A DNA stretch of 64,000 bases from Motacilla alba alba (Eukaryota > Chordata > Aves > Passeriformes > Motacillidae), in assembly GCF_015832195.1 (NCBI RefSeq), contig NC_052018.1:68943666-69007665 (forward strand), written 5' to 3'. Shown here piece by piece: positions 35,908 through 50,696 of this stretch (positions are counted from its first letter, which is position 1; each line of letters opens with the position of its first letter). Below the pieces are notes generated by a model that was not told the DNA's origin, searched no databases, and saw nothing but the letters and a program-made list of their open reading frames with translations. The translations under genes were made by a program, and so were the position numbers.

Positions 35908-38900
35908 AATCCAAATGCTTCCTCTTCCAGCTCTTTATTCCACTGTGTCATCATGAAATAGTGTCAAATTTGGTTTCAGCATTCATGTGCATGTGCTAGC
36001 ATGTTCTTGATTGACTTCTACTGTGTCTGCTAATGATCATATTCCCAAATTAGATGGTTCATTTTATTATTTCTCACCTTCTGTGGTCCTACAATCTTTT
36101 AAAAAATGCCAAGTCCAGCTGTCAATGTCTAATAATAAATTTGTTTGTTACCATAGTTAGCAATGGCTAACTCTGCATCTGACACAGTTGACAGAGGAGT
36201 GGTGGAAAACATCTGCAATGAAGTGTAGCTACTAAATTAAACACAAACATCTGGTGAGCTCATTTCAGCTTCTTAACAGCTTCAGCATTTCAAATTTATC
36301 TCTGATGTAATTCACCTATTTTAGGAATTTGATAAGAATCTATTGTGTTACACCCTCACTCACTAGTTCCAGGCTATGCCTCTTCTGCACTCAAAGGTGT
36401 GATTATAGCAAGGGAGATCTCCATGCTATATTTGATTTTGCTGGTGTGAATAACAGTAGCAGTAAAGACAGAGATGAGAGCATGCTAGAAAGGTGCCCAT
36501 AATATTCTGCAGGCAAACACAAGATTATCTCTATTATCTGAGTCAGTTAGGAAGGTACAAAACTGACTGTAACAAATATCAAGGACTTAATAACACCACA
36601 GCACTCAATAGCTAATAAATCCCGAGCCTCACCAGTATCTGAAAATAATCACTGAAGCGTTTTAGTTTTACAACACTTTTCTGAGAAATACCTCATTAAT
36701 CTCAGCTGAAAAACAGAGGCACTTGTTAAAGCAAATAATTTGTTCAAGGTCATAAAATACTGAGACTCAAACTGAACAAACACACTTTTTTTTTCTGTAT
36801 ATTCCTACTAATGAGTTCCAGAGCAAGAAGGCTCTAGGAGAATACCTTTCATGAACCAGGTCCACTCACTCCAATTCAGACTGGGAAAATTTCCCCTCTA
36901 CATCATCCCTTTCATGCAAGAATACATGAGAAAAGGTTTATCAGCCCCCAGTCTTGGATCTTGTGAGCAGTCTCAGGCAGCTAAGTTTGTAATATGACCA
37001 TCTGTTTGAGTGCACATTCCATCCTAGTTCACTTTCTCTTCCCTTCATCTTTTATCAGCAGTATTTCTTGAATTGTTCCAATTCAGTGCTCTGACAAACT
37101 GATATTTTTCAGCAGCCCAATCAATGATGAGACTTTCTCCTCCAATTCCCAAAAAACTCACCTGTCACTCTTGTTTATTTTTGAAGGGGAAAGACTCATT
37201 CCCATCTTCAGCTGTTTCAGCCATGTAATCCTCTATCAATATTTCTCCCTGCTTTCATTCTGAAGCTGCTGTTATTTATGATATTAACCCTTTCACTTCA
37301 CACATTTACTGTATGATACTTCCTTGTTTCCATGAGAAGGCTATCACCTTTCTGAATTCTTCTTAGACCAAAACCACTTTAAAAAATTCTCTCAGACTAC
37401 AGTTCACAACTTCTCCTCTAAGCATCTTTGATTTATGACTTATTATTTCCTGTAGACCATTAATAAAATCATGAAGATGAGATTTGACATGAACATGTCA
37501 AAAAGACCTATTGCCAATATTCAATCCCTACCCAGCTTAAAATGCCACCAAGGGCCATCACACAGCATGAGCTGAACCATATTATGAAATGCCAGGAAAT
37601 CATTACACTGAAAACCCAGTTCCTAGACATCTTCACTATATAATCCAGTGCAAAAGAGATTTTCATTTTCTCATTAAAGATATTGGTTGTACCTTCAAAA
37701 AAAGGGACCAATATCCACTATCTCCAAAGAGAGCTGCTGTTCAACATTTATCTCTTCTTAACCTGCCCCAATGCACCTATTTCACAAAATGTCAACGTAC
37801 AAAATAAAAACTGCATCAGTCTTAAAACACAAGATAATAAACTTTATATCTAAGAAACTAGAATGCCTAGATATCAGGAAATAAATGTCTTTTATAGGGA
37901 CAGTGCAACTGACAGGAAGAACACTAAATTGACAGAAGTGGTAGATGAATTTCACTCCCAGATCTCCCACCAAACTTCTCATTTATCAAGTTACTCCCCT
38001 GTGCTCAAGACTTTTTTCCCCAACTTACTGGCTGCATTTATTTAGCCTTTAAAAAAGGACTCAGAACAAAAAGACTCCATAAGTACAGTGCTAGGAAAAT
38101 ATATACAATACAATAAAGCAGCAGGAAGTCTGCTTGGTGGACCTTACCTGCAGGGTCCTGGCACCAGGCAACAATGAATAGGTCAAATGCTTGGTTCCAA
38201 GGCTGCCTGTGGCCTGCAGCTGAGATATTTTTCCTCTGTGTAGCACAATTATCATCAGGTTTGAACAGTACTCATATTTTGCAAAATCATAATATCAAAG
38301 TCTTACTGCTCTTCTCAACAAGTAAAGAAGGTACAAAGAGGCAGCAGCATAAATGTGGACCGATATATTGAAACAGCAGTGATTAGTGATTTTGACTACA
38401 CTCAGTGATTCAAGTCAGAGCTACATACAGCAGGAGACCACCATCCTCCCCTGAATATGGAACTCTTTTTATGAATTAAATTTTTAATTTCTAATCCAAC
38501 TACCCCTGAAAAAAAATTCCATAGCATTTGCCTCTGGATTTCCAGATATCTCGTAAAAAATTCTTCTTCTCAGGTGCAATCTGTTATTCCCTGATTTTCT
38601 AACCCCACCACTTTAAAACTTAAGTTGTAAAAGGCCCACTGATATTTCCTCTACCTCAGTTCTAATGATGCACACACGATTGACCACACTGAGCAACAGA
38701 AAAAAAGGAGAAGTGTTGGACTTTCCACACACCCAGGGTTGTCACTAAGAGAAGGACAAAATGCCAAACAGAGGCAGCCTGATCTTAATCGCATTTAGGA
38801 ATAAATATGTACCTAGGATATTACAGCTTATATGTATATTGCGTGACAAAAATAAAACAAGTTTTATTTTGGAGGGAGGATATTCTACCCATAACACCAG

Positions 38901-41900
38901 CTGCCAGTCAAGGCAGCAGCACTGGGAAAGCCAAGGATGTGAAGCCTTCTAGGCAAGGTTGAGAGGGTCCTTTTTTTATTGTCAGGCATTTTCAGTACTA
39001 GTAATGGTACTCAGCTTTACAAGGAAAGTGTTATCAGGAAAATATTCTTCCAGCCAGATTTCTCAGACCATATTGACAGTTCTTGTTAACTTTACCCCAA
39101 TTTTGAATCACAGTAGTTAGGCTGTATTTATTTTACAACTTTAATCAAGTTATGTGACAAGCCACACCACTAGAGCCCTGTTTTTAGTGAACTCTTCACT
39201 AAAACTGCTTCAAGGAAGATATTCTGGACAATAGTAACTGAGCATTTTATTTAATTTGCCAGCTCTACTTTTACCACACTTTCATGATAACAGAAAACTT
39301 GAAAAAATAATATTTTGTTTTTAAAATTATGTTTCAAACCAATGCAATATAATCCATCAAATTGCCCTGATTTGTCCCAGGAGAAATATAATTAAGTAAA
39401 ATCTCTTAGTTTTATTTGAGACATCCTGACGTACCATGATCACAGAGCTTACCTGGCAAGAGTTCTCCCCAAAAGCAGTTTCTAAGCCACGCATGACCCA
39501 TTTACTCGGTATACTGTAAAAAAAAAAGTGTATAGGGGCTGTGAAGTGACAGAACTCTTTTCTAATAGCAGTAGGGAAGATGCTACATGGTAGCAACAAG
39601 ATGTAATAGGCAAGGTGCGAAATTAATCCCAAAATATTTTGACAGGAGCCAAGTGCTCTAGCTGGCCTCTGAGCTTGCTGTTTCTGACGTTAATTGTCTA
39701 CTTCTCGGCAACTCCTGAAATGCTGTGAAATAGGGGTTGAGGAGGTAGGTCTCTGGCATCCTGAAATGACATCTCCAGCATCAACACCTTGAAAATTGAA
39801 ACACCTGAACAGGTCTTATCTGCAGCATTCCCTCCTCAAACGGAACATACTTTGTATTTTACACTGAAGCTGACAGGCAGGGTCTGCCAAAGATCAGATT
39901 TCTGTGGCAGGATTTCGGTCCAGATCATCCAGCAGCCACACAGCCACGTATTTCAGTGAGCATAGGATATTGCTATGTACTTTACCAAGTGCTGCAACTT
40001 GCTACTCTTCAATCAGTACTGGAGAACACCATAGAATGCCTCCTCCAGAGAAGGCTACACTGTTTATTTTGTAGCAATTGCATTGCCATTCCATTTCCAT
40101 TTTTTGTTATAGACTAAAAAGTAATTTTAGTATTCAAAGACTGAAAGATTCAGTGCAATAGTAGCATAGGATTGACAATTTCTGCATAACAAATGAAAGC
40201 ACCCTGAGGTAGAAGACTTGGTTATTAAAAACTCTGTGAAGGTATTAACAGAATAGTAAGCAGATCCCCATGCATTCTGTGCTGATCCTGTCTTTTGAAA
40301 TAATAAAAAAATTATGGTTTCCTAAAAGGATTTTTCTTTACCCCAGTTTTCAGGGCACTCAGTTATTTAATCATTTATCTTGAGTCCTTCAAAGTCTTCC
40401 TGTGGAGCTGAACAATTCATGGAAAAGCTGGAAGATTGAACTAACACACTGTATACTGCTAACTTAGAAACATTAAGGAATTTTCAGGCACACAGGAAAA
40501 TAGCTTTCTATCACCACATTCTCAAGCCAGCAGGTAACTCCTCACAGATTTTCATCAGGTGCAGTGACAGAAGGCTGCAGTGAACTGTGAGTCCCAAAAA
40601 TATGTTATTAAGCAGGTGCAAAAATACCTTTCAGGCTTGTGTACATGTTGCAATGTAACATTCAGAGACAGCTTGATTTTATTTCCTGTTATTCCCTTGA
40701 ACAAACTCACCAGCTATTGTACATGAGCCAGTGAAATGGAAAATTATCACCAAGAATATTGAAACAGCAGGAGTATGTTTCAGCTACTTTAACTCTTTCA
40801 AATGCTTCAACACACAGAATTATGCACAAGGACAAACTTAAACACTATAAATCATAAGTTTATATTTGTATATTCATGTTTTGTTCTTTCATACATATTT
40901 TTTTTTTTTACATGACATGGGATAAATGATCTGCTTCACTCTGCTCCCAACTAGGAGAAAGGGCAAAAAACCCAGACATCAACAAATGCTTGCCATGTCT
41001 GTTTATACAATGGAAATAATATTTCTGTATTACATTTTTTAAAAACCCTACATTTTCCCAAACAAAAAAAAAATTAAGTAGATTAATAACAGCTAAAGGG
41101 AAAAATTCTCAAATACTGTTTTCATGATCATATGCTGAACTCCATTTCTTCCCATTTTTCTTTAGAATGAGAAACTCTGTCATTGCTTCCACTGTACTTT
41201 GAGAGTACTGCGACAGTAAAAAATATCATGTTATCACAGGAGCTGCATTTGAAACACTAGAAAAGCCTCCCAGAATATGTCAGAATTGCTATTAAAGACA
41301 ATAGAAAAATAAACTTTTATTTCTAGTATGAGACTCTATGTATAGCTTGTTTTTCACAGGCTGCTCTTCATCAAGTAGCATGCTTGATAAAAATCACACT
41401 ATATAGTTGTAAATCAGAGACATCTGAGGAAGAGAAAAGAACATTTTAACCAGGGAATGGATTTAGAATAATGGTTTCATCTGAGCCAAAGAAACTCAAG
41501 GCTGGATCTTTGAATGTTGGGCAGTTTTTCTCTAATTTTCTTCATGTTACGTGACTAAAGAGCTGTGCTGGAATATTTTTAAATTTTAACTCTGAATGTA
41601 AGATATGTCTAACTCACAGAAAACAATGCAATAACTCATACACCTTTTACAAAGAATTTCACTTGTCATTACACTACTTTTCTTCCTTCATTTTAACTGA
41701 TGCTTTAACATTTATTATTAAAACAAAGGCATAATCCACAATTTCATTAAAGTTTTCACATTGCCTTGAACACAGTACATTCTTGTAAGTTCATTTTGGG
41801 ACACAACTATATTTCAATGCTTGTCCTCTAAACTCACTAACTGTAGTGTTTACTTAAACAACTTTTAAGTATGGCAGCAAAGCTATGCTGACAATCATCT

Positions 41901-43264
41901 GTGTACCAAAGAGAGTAAGAACCACTGGCTCTACTGACTCCATCTGGTTCACTGAGCCCCTGCAAACCCATTAGACTAGGATGTACCACCCTTAAAGCAC
42001 CTAAAATTCACTCAGCTTAGTCTGTTTAGCCACATTTGTCACTCACAGCTACTCAGCTTCAGCTTCCTTTGCAGTTGATGGCAGGAGAACAGTTTTCCAG
42101 AAAGCGAGACACCTTGTGAAACCAGGACTAAAGAGAGCCCTGGTAAACCATGCTCTGCAGGCATCTACTTCTCTCCTTGGACTATCTCAATGATCAGCCT
42201 AGGCTGGTGTGACCAACACTTAAGTGTCCCAGTTGAAGTGAGTTGAATCCCAGCCTAAAGGTGCTTACAGTAGCCAGTCCTCTAAGAGGCAACAGGGAAA
42301 CTTTTGCCTTCTGCAGAAGACTCTTGTGTTTTCAGTGAAACTAACTCACAACAGCTAAAGGCATCAAACGGCAAAAAATCTGGACAAGCTTTGCATAACT
42401 ATTGAAATTACAGCTGTATCTTAAATAACAACAAATAGCACAGTGTGAACTGGATCTTCACATTCTTTCATTTCCTAGTGCCTCAACCAGATCAAGTAAA
42501 GACCAAGCAAAGAATACTTAGCTTATTAATTTCAACCTGAATCACATGCAAATCTAGATATTCAAAATAATCTGTCAGTCATTTATTCCATCTCTACTCA
42601 CAACCCCTGAGTCCTGGGTCTCAAGGTAATTTTCTCCTTAGTTCTGGTATTAACTTACAAGCACGTGCAATGCAGCCTTCAGCCCCCAAAAAGCTAAGGG
42701 GTGGCCACAGTCAGCATGATGGCAACCTGAATAAATCCTGAGGCAGCTCAGGATTTACAGACCTCAGCTAGCATGAACTGTGAGCCAGCCAACTCTCTAG
42801 TGCTCTGTCAGCTGCTCCAAAACATTTAGATGAACCAGGAAAATCGTGTGAAAATTCTGTGAAGAAAGTACAAATTTGTGAGGCTTTGGCAGTACAGCTT
42901 CCACACAACTGGTTGTCCCAGGGTGAGGAGTGGAATTGCTGCAGTGAGGCTTTAGGCATCTATGTCCAAGCTAGTGTCATTAGGAAAGAAACCAATGGCA
43001 AGGAAAAAAAAATAATTGAACTGAATAACTGGCATAAGTCCTGCTATACTTCTCATGTTAGGTCAGCATTACCAGCTGTCCTCATGTCCAGTTTTTATGG
43101 GAAGGCAGAATATAACAGAACTATAGTACAGGTCAGCAATCATAAATTCTCACAGTAAGTACCACAGTAGAAAAGGATATTTAATAAAAGTTGGCAAGCC
43201 TGAGGCATGACAGAGCATGCTGGTAAGATTACAGTATACAGACCATGGAACAAGATTTAAGTAT

Positions 43265-43292
43265 GCATACATACATACACATACACATATAT
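43265..43292 (+). repeat. (CATA)n tetranucleotide repeat
   Basis: Consecutive CATA and CACATA units ending in CATATATC. Confidence 0.85.
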
Positions 43293-43699
43293 CATTAGCA
43301 AATCAGTATTACTAGCAGTTAGAACTTAAAATTCAAGATTTCTGGTTTGACTTGGCTTGTAGCTCCCAATAATTTATCTTAAGTAAGGATAAGACATAAA
43401 AATTTTGTCTTTTCCCCACATACTGTCATAAATTTCAGGAATATTAATGGCTAGGTAGAGATTTTCTTGACCCTTGTTGAACAGGCCATTGATCTTAATA
43501 CTGCAGAGGTAAAAAAATACAAAAAAAAATCTCTTTGGAAAGAAAGATATATAGACGAGGGCAGATAATTTGAACCACAAACTTTGCTTACACAAATGCA
43601 GCTTATTCTCTACTTCAATACCAACCTCCATTTAGGTTCATCCTAAAGCCCACATATATTATTGAACTAGAAAAATGGTGAAAATGAAAGGAAAGTGAA

Positions 43700-43724
43700 G
43701 CCTATAGAATGCAATTCTATAGGC
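43700..43724. repeat. Inverted repeat (11-nt arms, 3-nt spacer)
   Basis: GCCTATAGAAT, spacer GCA, then ATTCTATAGGC: exact reverse complements. Confidence 0.9.
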
Positions 43725-44485
43725 CTCTTTGTGCCTTACCACCTGAAAACACTACAGCATACAGGAACTAAATCAACTTAAAGCAGTAGGTCAGTAGCAC
43801 AGCATAGACAACCCTCCAGAACAATCACCTGGCCTCAGGGCTCCAGTAGGGAAAGGCTGCTACGGTTGCCCAAGGAGCTACAAGTTAACTGTCAAGACAC
43901 TTTTCTGCTATGGACAACACAAATTCACCAAATACGAAACAGAATTTTGACATCACCATTACACTGTGTATTGCAGCTGATGACTCAAACCTGCAGGGTT
44001 TGCATTTGAATTGCTCTAAAAGGGGTAATTTTTTTTCCTGAAATGCTCAGACTTAGTCCTTACTTTAAGGTAATGATGTTTTTAAGATGGCTTTTTAAGA
44101 CCTGAAAGCCTGAAATCTGTCACACATACTTAACCAGGAAATTAAAGCTTATATTCATGTAGTGATAAGAATACTGAAGCAAAATCAAAAATTGCAAAAA
44201 TAAAAAGTGCTCAGATGCTACAACTTAATTTTTGCTTTCTCAAGAAATACTTACATTCATAATATAACATTCTAAGACTGATTATATTTATTCTGTGACA
44301 TGCTGAGAAGTTTTCTGGAAGGTGCTGCTTTTGGCAGAAACACACTGCACTATATCACATGGCTAATGGTAGGCAGAGTCTAACAAAACCAGACTTAAAT
44401 CATTACTAAAATACAGAATAACAAAGTGAAAGTCATCAAGGTGTGCCCTTATAAGACATATTCTATTTAAAAAAAGAAAGAAAAG

Positions 44486-44500
44486 AGAGATAGATAGATT
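44486..44500 (+). repeat. Short (GATA)n repeat
   Basis: GAGAGATAGATAGATT after a purine-only stretch (44469-44485). Confidence 0.8.
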
Positions 44501-44871
44501 ACAGTAATACATTTATTTGGGTTTATTTTAGCAGCTTGAAAAATATCTTCTGGTGACTGCATCTGTTCCATTTACCCAGACAGGTCTACACATCTATTCA
44601 GTTCCATTTTGCAGCTTAAAAGAAGGAAAAAAAAGAAAAAAAAAATTCTTGGTTGGGTTTTGACATTTTCCAGTTAAGCTGGGGCTGGTTGGAAGGATTG
44701 TCCTTCAACATTCAATTCCCTAACTTGCTCCTCAGACATCCCAACTGGTACTCTGTCCTGGCTTTTCTCAGGAACATCTCTCTGCCACTGCATATTTTTC
44801 TCCACCAGTTTCTCCAAGCTTGTGTTCCATTGCATCTCAATTACCAGATCACTCACTTCTCTCTCCTCAAC

Positions 44872-44903
44872 AAATACTTCCTCCTTCAAACACTTCCTCC
44901 TTC
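44872..44903 (+). repeat. Tandem duplication, 2 x 16 bp
   Basis: Units 44872-44887 and 44888-44903 read AAAYACTTCCTCCTTC and differ at one base. Confidence 0.92.
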
Positions 44904-46582
44904 AACTCCTAACTTGGTAAAATGAAAATATACGAGTTTCCTTAAACTTTTGCTTTGAGCCTTTGTAACCTTTTTCATCACCTTCTTGCTTTTCCTCATG
45001 CCAATTTTTATGCATAGCCTAATTCTGTTATTCATTAGAGATGGTCAAGAAATGTAGTACCTGGTTAATAAGAAAATTATTGGGGAGTGGGGTCTAAGAA
45101 GGGCTGAATAGCAAATGACAAGAAAATAACTTTTATATTCAAAAAAATTCATGTAATTTCACACTTTACTGCCTTCACATAGCTTTTAGGAAAACTCCAT
45201 AGTGCTCAAAAAAACACTTGTAGCAGCTTTCTGCATTACTGAAATCCTTCACATTTATTGGAAACATTTTGTATTAAAAACCAAATATAAATCCCTAATT
45301 CCTATGTAAAAATAAGAGTTTATGTGCAAATAAAGCCCAAGCATTTTATTTACTGTTATTGCTGGTGGCTGCCTAAGAAGCTTTTACAGTTTAGAAAGTT
45401 TATATAATTTTCTAAGTGTGCTTAAGCAATCTCCCTGGCAAAGCCAAAAAACAAGTTACTTCTCCAAGAATAATTACACACAAGTTAGATGCCTTTTAGG
45501 GGGAATTTAGATCCTTAAGAATCATAGCAGTTTTAAATAGATATTTGAATGTGAAAGTAAATATTTACATAAAAGCGGGTGGTTTGTGCTTATGCAAAAT
45601 TCCTATTAAACCTCTAACCAAATATGAAAAAACACATCCGAAGATGGAGAAAAAACCCTCCAGAACCTCTCATTTGCTGGGGTATTTGGCAGATCTTTCC
45701 ACACAGACACAGTCATCACCTTCATGCACACCAATTAGCAGCATCTATCCAGAATGGCAGGTGATTCCCAAAGAGCCATTAAGGATGCCAGGCCAATAAA
45801 AGAGCACTTTCTCTTTTATTTATTACACTTGCTTATTTATTTATTACTCTTAATTTATTACGAATTAAGACTAGGCAAGCCCTCAGGCATTTCTAAAGGA
45901 AGCAGAAGGAAGCTACGCCAGTGCTATGCCTGCAGCTCTGGCCTTCAGAGATGTCTTGCTCCAAATCCCCCTTTCACCTCAGTCTGCCTCTCTCATCTCC
46001 TGAAAGCAGGGAGCATATGGAAAAACTCACTGCACTGCAAAGCACCAGCAGCAGCAGAGCTTGGGAAGAGCCTTGTGCCTTCCACACCACAGCTGAGACA
46101 AAATCAGCTCCAAGACTGGCTAATGGAACTACATTAATTTTTTCCCTGTGTCATGAATACAGTGTGATACTGAAATCCTCCTAAAATTAATGACTACAGA
46201 AGGTTTCTCAGACAAATAATAAAGTAAACACTTTTTTTTAGGTATTCCTGGAATGGGAGACAAGTAAGCTGACAAAAATAAAGAAAAATAAAGAGTATAT
46301 TTATTTTTAATTTAACCAGTATTTGTTACTTTCCCTTTCTTAAAACAGGCTTGGAAGGGAAGGGGTTTTTGTGGGTTTTTTTCTGTATGGATGTTCATTT
46401 GTTTTTAAGATGATTATCTAAATATTACCTCTGGCTTCATATAATTTAATTAGACTCAGATTTTCCCAATTTTAACAAGTTGATGTTCCCAGGATAAACC
46501 AAAGATTATTAACCCACTGTTCTGCAAAATTCCTAATCCATAAAAAATTCAGGGTTTTTTTTAAACTACACCCCTTAAACAT

Positions 46583-46603
46583 TGTTTATTTTGAAAATAA
46601 ACA
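46583..46603. repeat. Inverted repeat (10-nt arms, 1-nt centre)
   Basis: TGTTTATTTT, G, AAAATAAACA: exact reverse complements. The content is AT-only except for the outer C/G pair, so chance is plausible. Confidence 0.8.
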
Positions 46604-48627
46604 GCTTTGTCTTATCTACTGCTAAATCCCACAGCCAAAAGCCCCCAGAAGTTTAATCACAAGACCTTCTCTATAGAATACAGAAAAGAAATCATAAAAC
46701 AAAAAAATTCTTCTTTGAAAGGCAAACAGGGTGTTCCCCTTCTTTTCTTTACAGTAATTTAAATATTGAGCTTGTTTTGCTTATTTTTAATCCTAGAGTT
46801 GCCTAGCACAAATTTACAGAACTCCATAGAAATTAATTTCTTGTGAGTAACTTTTCCTGAAGGTTATTAAGAGAAACAGATATTAAATACCTTGGTTTTG
46901 CAAACTGCACTTTTTAAAAATACCTGTCTTTTAAAAACCCATTCATCATTTTCTCTCTTGCATAAAAATTATAAATTTTAATGGAAATTGAAACATTTCA
47001 TTCAGAAAGAAAAATCCTTTTAACATTAACCATTTTGAGGTAAAAATGTCTTCACAGATATTTTTGATGAGCTCTGATACTATTATAGCTATAAAACTGA
47101 CCTCCAGTTTAAAGAAGAAGAAAATTCCATCTGCTTCTCAAGAGCTGGAGATGACTCATTTTTGCCTCACCACTGCTGCTATCTTTTGGCATATTCTCCT
47201 ATACACGTGTTAAATTTAGCAAATCTCTCAGATCTCCAGATAGAGAAAATGACTATGATTGCATTTAGATGTTCAGGTTTTGCCAAATTCTTACATGCCT
47301 TCAGTTTTTTAACTTGTAGAATGCAGCCATTCAGCAAAAGCATACATAAGGAAGCATTTAATTCACAGCAACGAGCAATGCAAGATCATAATTTTTACTA
47401 TTGCTCTGGTCTAATGGCTGACTGACCTGCCAAGAGACCTTTAAGATGGTGTTTCATTGTTTGGGTTTTCAAAAAAAAAAAAATATTTTCAGGAGCTCTG
47501 TTAACAATCTATTCCAGTCCTTGGCAGGATAAATAGCCATCACAGAGCACAGAAGACAGACAAGCTGCTTAGTTCCACTTCTCCATGTTTCTACTCATAG
47601 AGTTTAAATTCAAGATCCTAATCCCTCTCCATTCACACTGTGAACCAGGACAGAGGAACCCCTTCCTTGCTGAGGATCAGGCAGCTCTCTCAAACACCCT
47701 GAGTGGACTATGTGCTACCACATATCTTAGCATTATTGGAGTTACTCAAACACAGGTCTTTCTCCAGCATAGTGAGGACACTTCCATTCAGACCAGCATT
47801 GGTGGCAAGTGCACAACTAAATGCCTCTGACAGATCTTGGAGAAACATCCAGCTGAATTCAAGGGGCTGCAATGGGCATCCCTACTCAGAGCTACAGAAA
47901 GGTGAAACCAAGTCAAGCACCTTGACCTTTATCTGTGTACGAAGCAAAAATGGAACTTAAATAAGCAGCATACCAGATGATGCTAACAGCAATATGACCT
48001 CTATGTTGTGATCATATGCATCAAAGAGCTACTTCCCTTCATATTTAAATCTGTAAGTAAAACAACTGCCAGATTTCATACCATGAAAATTATTTAAGTG
48101 TAAAACTTAGGGTGATGTTCTTTCTTACTGGCACTGAAAATCTGCTAAGGTCTCAGATTTCTTACATTACTAGGGTAAGCCTATTTGCTTATATTCAATG
48201 TCCTTAAAATGAGAATCTAAAAAAAAGCCTCATCAGTGGTGAGCTATGATAAAAAAGCACTTTATCATACTAATGAAGTTGATGCTTTAGTAAGACAGTT
48301 GAAATCCAAACCAGTAAATAAATAATTAGCAAAAATGCTGGAATAGAGGAATTAATGGGCTGAACAAGATGCACAGAGTCTCAAGAAAATAAAAATATTA
48401 TTGATCTGTAACCATGCAGCTCTCAAAGTTTGGCTCCTGAGAAATTGGCTTCCGTCAGTAATAAAGAATGTGGTAAATTATAATTAAATTACTTAAATCA
48501 TTGCACAGTAACAAGATCCTCAGTATTCTGTTGAGTTTGAAAACAAACGTCTGTACTTTAAGCTTGTATATAAGTTGAGGTAATCATATGAATCAGCATT
48601 ATGTAGGTTGTCTCTTTTCAAATGTCT

Positions 48628-48683
48628 TTTTAGTAAATACCTGACCTCTATCTTTTTAGACAGAGATCAGGTATTTACTAAAA
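48628..48683 (-). repeat. Near-perfect inverted repeat (26-nt arms, 4-nt loop)
   Basis: Arms 48628-48653 and 48658-48683 are complementary at 24 of 26 positions and flank a 4-base spacer (TTTT on plus). The two non-matching pairs (48645/48666 and 48650/48661) are C-A on the plus strand. On the minus strand, in the direction of RYR2 transcription, they become G-U and U-G wobbles. The intron RNA could therefore form one uninterrupted 26-bp stem. No function is known to me. Confidence 0.9.
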
Positions 48684-50695
48684 GTGACTTTGCTGTTAGG
48701 AAACCTCATCCAAGAACCCCACATAGGGTTGGCAATGCGCTTTAACTATGCAGGAATACACTCAAGGGAAAAAAATTTGAAAAAATAAAAGCCAGGAAAA
48801 ATACTTGAGCTGATATCAGCTAAAGCAATGGACTACTTTTCACTGCAATAATCCACTAGTAAATTAGTAATTAGTAAATTAAAGGGAGGATATCACCCTC
48901 ATCTGGCCACTTGAAAAGCTGAAATGCAGCATTTTCAGGAGAAGGAAGCCATGCAAACTCACTGTCACTACTTGTAGGATTCAGGGGACTGGCAAGTCAG
49001 TTCTGTTAATAGACACTGGACTCTGTCCACAAAATGCTAATGGACTTGTCCATACACACCCTGACACTACTCCCAGCAGACAGCTGAACACTGCTTACAT
49101 TGTTAGATGTACTGTGTTAAGCAGAAGGATGTCACCTCTGACTCCACAAGCTGCTAATCGCTGGAGGCTGAAGCAATCTTCTGGCTAAGCACCACAACAT
49201 GCCTGCACTGTTCAACACCAAACTCCCCAAACTGGAGTTGCCTCAATCTTACTGTGTTTATTCCCAACTCAAATCTCATGACTACCACTGGACCTCAGAA
49301 ATGCAGCTTTGCAAATCCTTTGCGTCATGTTATAAACTTCTGCAAGCACTGAAGGGCAAGTAAATATGACCCTTTTTTTTGGTATTTGCTGGAAAACAAC
49401 TGGATAAAGTCAAAGGCAGGGAGACCATGCCATGCTGAAAGACGAGTGGTGAGATAGAAGCCCTAAAGTGTCACTCAATCTATTGATGCATCTTCTCTCT
49501 CTTTAAATGAAATCCCTAGGTCACCCCAAAGACCCTGGTTACAAAGAGCAGAAAGGCAAACCCTCATTTCCATCTCATTAATGTACACATGACATTAGAG
49601 ACCAGCCAGGTGACAGTCACTCCGGCAGCCAGCTTCATGGTAATAACTCCTTAATGGTAGGCCTCCTTTCTTCCTGACAAGACAAGCAGGCATTAATAAT
49701 ACAGAATAGTTTGGGGGACAGGAAACTGTAGCTGTTCAGTCCTATCTAAACCAGTCACTAGGGACAGTAAGTGATGGCTGTCTTCTGATAGCTGCCTTAT
49801 GGGCCCAAAATAAACAAAACCATCAAAGAAGAAACAAACAGAGATAATGTTCACATCTCAAAACAAAGGCACTACAGCTGTCAACTCCAGGCAAGGCCTT
49901 ATAGTTCCTACTGAGTGAAAGAATTCACACTGATCCTCAATTCTTCCAACACGTGCAGAATGGGCCCTGTCAGACAGGACTGAGGCTTTGCCACAGCAGA
50001 TCTCGTACAATTATCCCCAGTCTTTGCAGACCTAGCTCTCTGGGTAAACCAACTGTCTCTCCCTTTAGAATTTTACACCTTAGTTCTAGTACAAATATGA
50101 GCTATATTACTGCAATAAATAATCCACATAAAAAATAAGTTATTTTCCAATTCTCCTTGTATACTGGTAGAATAACAGATGGCTTCTTCAAATTAAAGGA
50201 ACTAATATCCAGACATCTTCCTCCATCCAACTCCTGTATCTATAATCACTTTTTTAGACAAAAGTCAAAACGAACACTAAAATAAAAGCAGTTCAGAGTT
50301 GTGGCACTTTCTTTGGACTGCCTTACAGTTCAGACTGCCCTAGTTTAGAGAATAGCTTTTTATTACAACCAAAGTCATACAGGAGGTAAAAAGTTCTTTT
50401 TAAAAAATCCACAAACTTTCCTTGTCAATGCAATAACGTGGGAAATAGAGGTCAGACATTAATACAGTACTTACTGATTAAGGAGAGTACAAAGGAGAAA
50501 AAGATTCTTCAAACCACAGTAGCTGGAAGCGTTAAGATATGTGGCCACATGACCACTATCCAGCAGCTACAGGAATGTGTCAGAAACACAGCTTAGCAAA
50601 CTGAGGACACCATATATCCCAGGCCCCTAACTTAACAATGCTATAGACCCACCTACAATCAAGGATTCTACAAGACAACACCAAGAGTCTTTTTA

Positions 50696-50696
<1 letters not shown>

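Noticed and set aside
45754..46137. 127-codon plus-strand open frame with a leucine-rich stretch
   Set aside because: The hydrophobic part comes from a TTTATTTATTA low-complexity run, and an overlapping second frame (45921-46184) is equally open. No family is recognisable.
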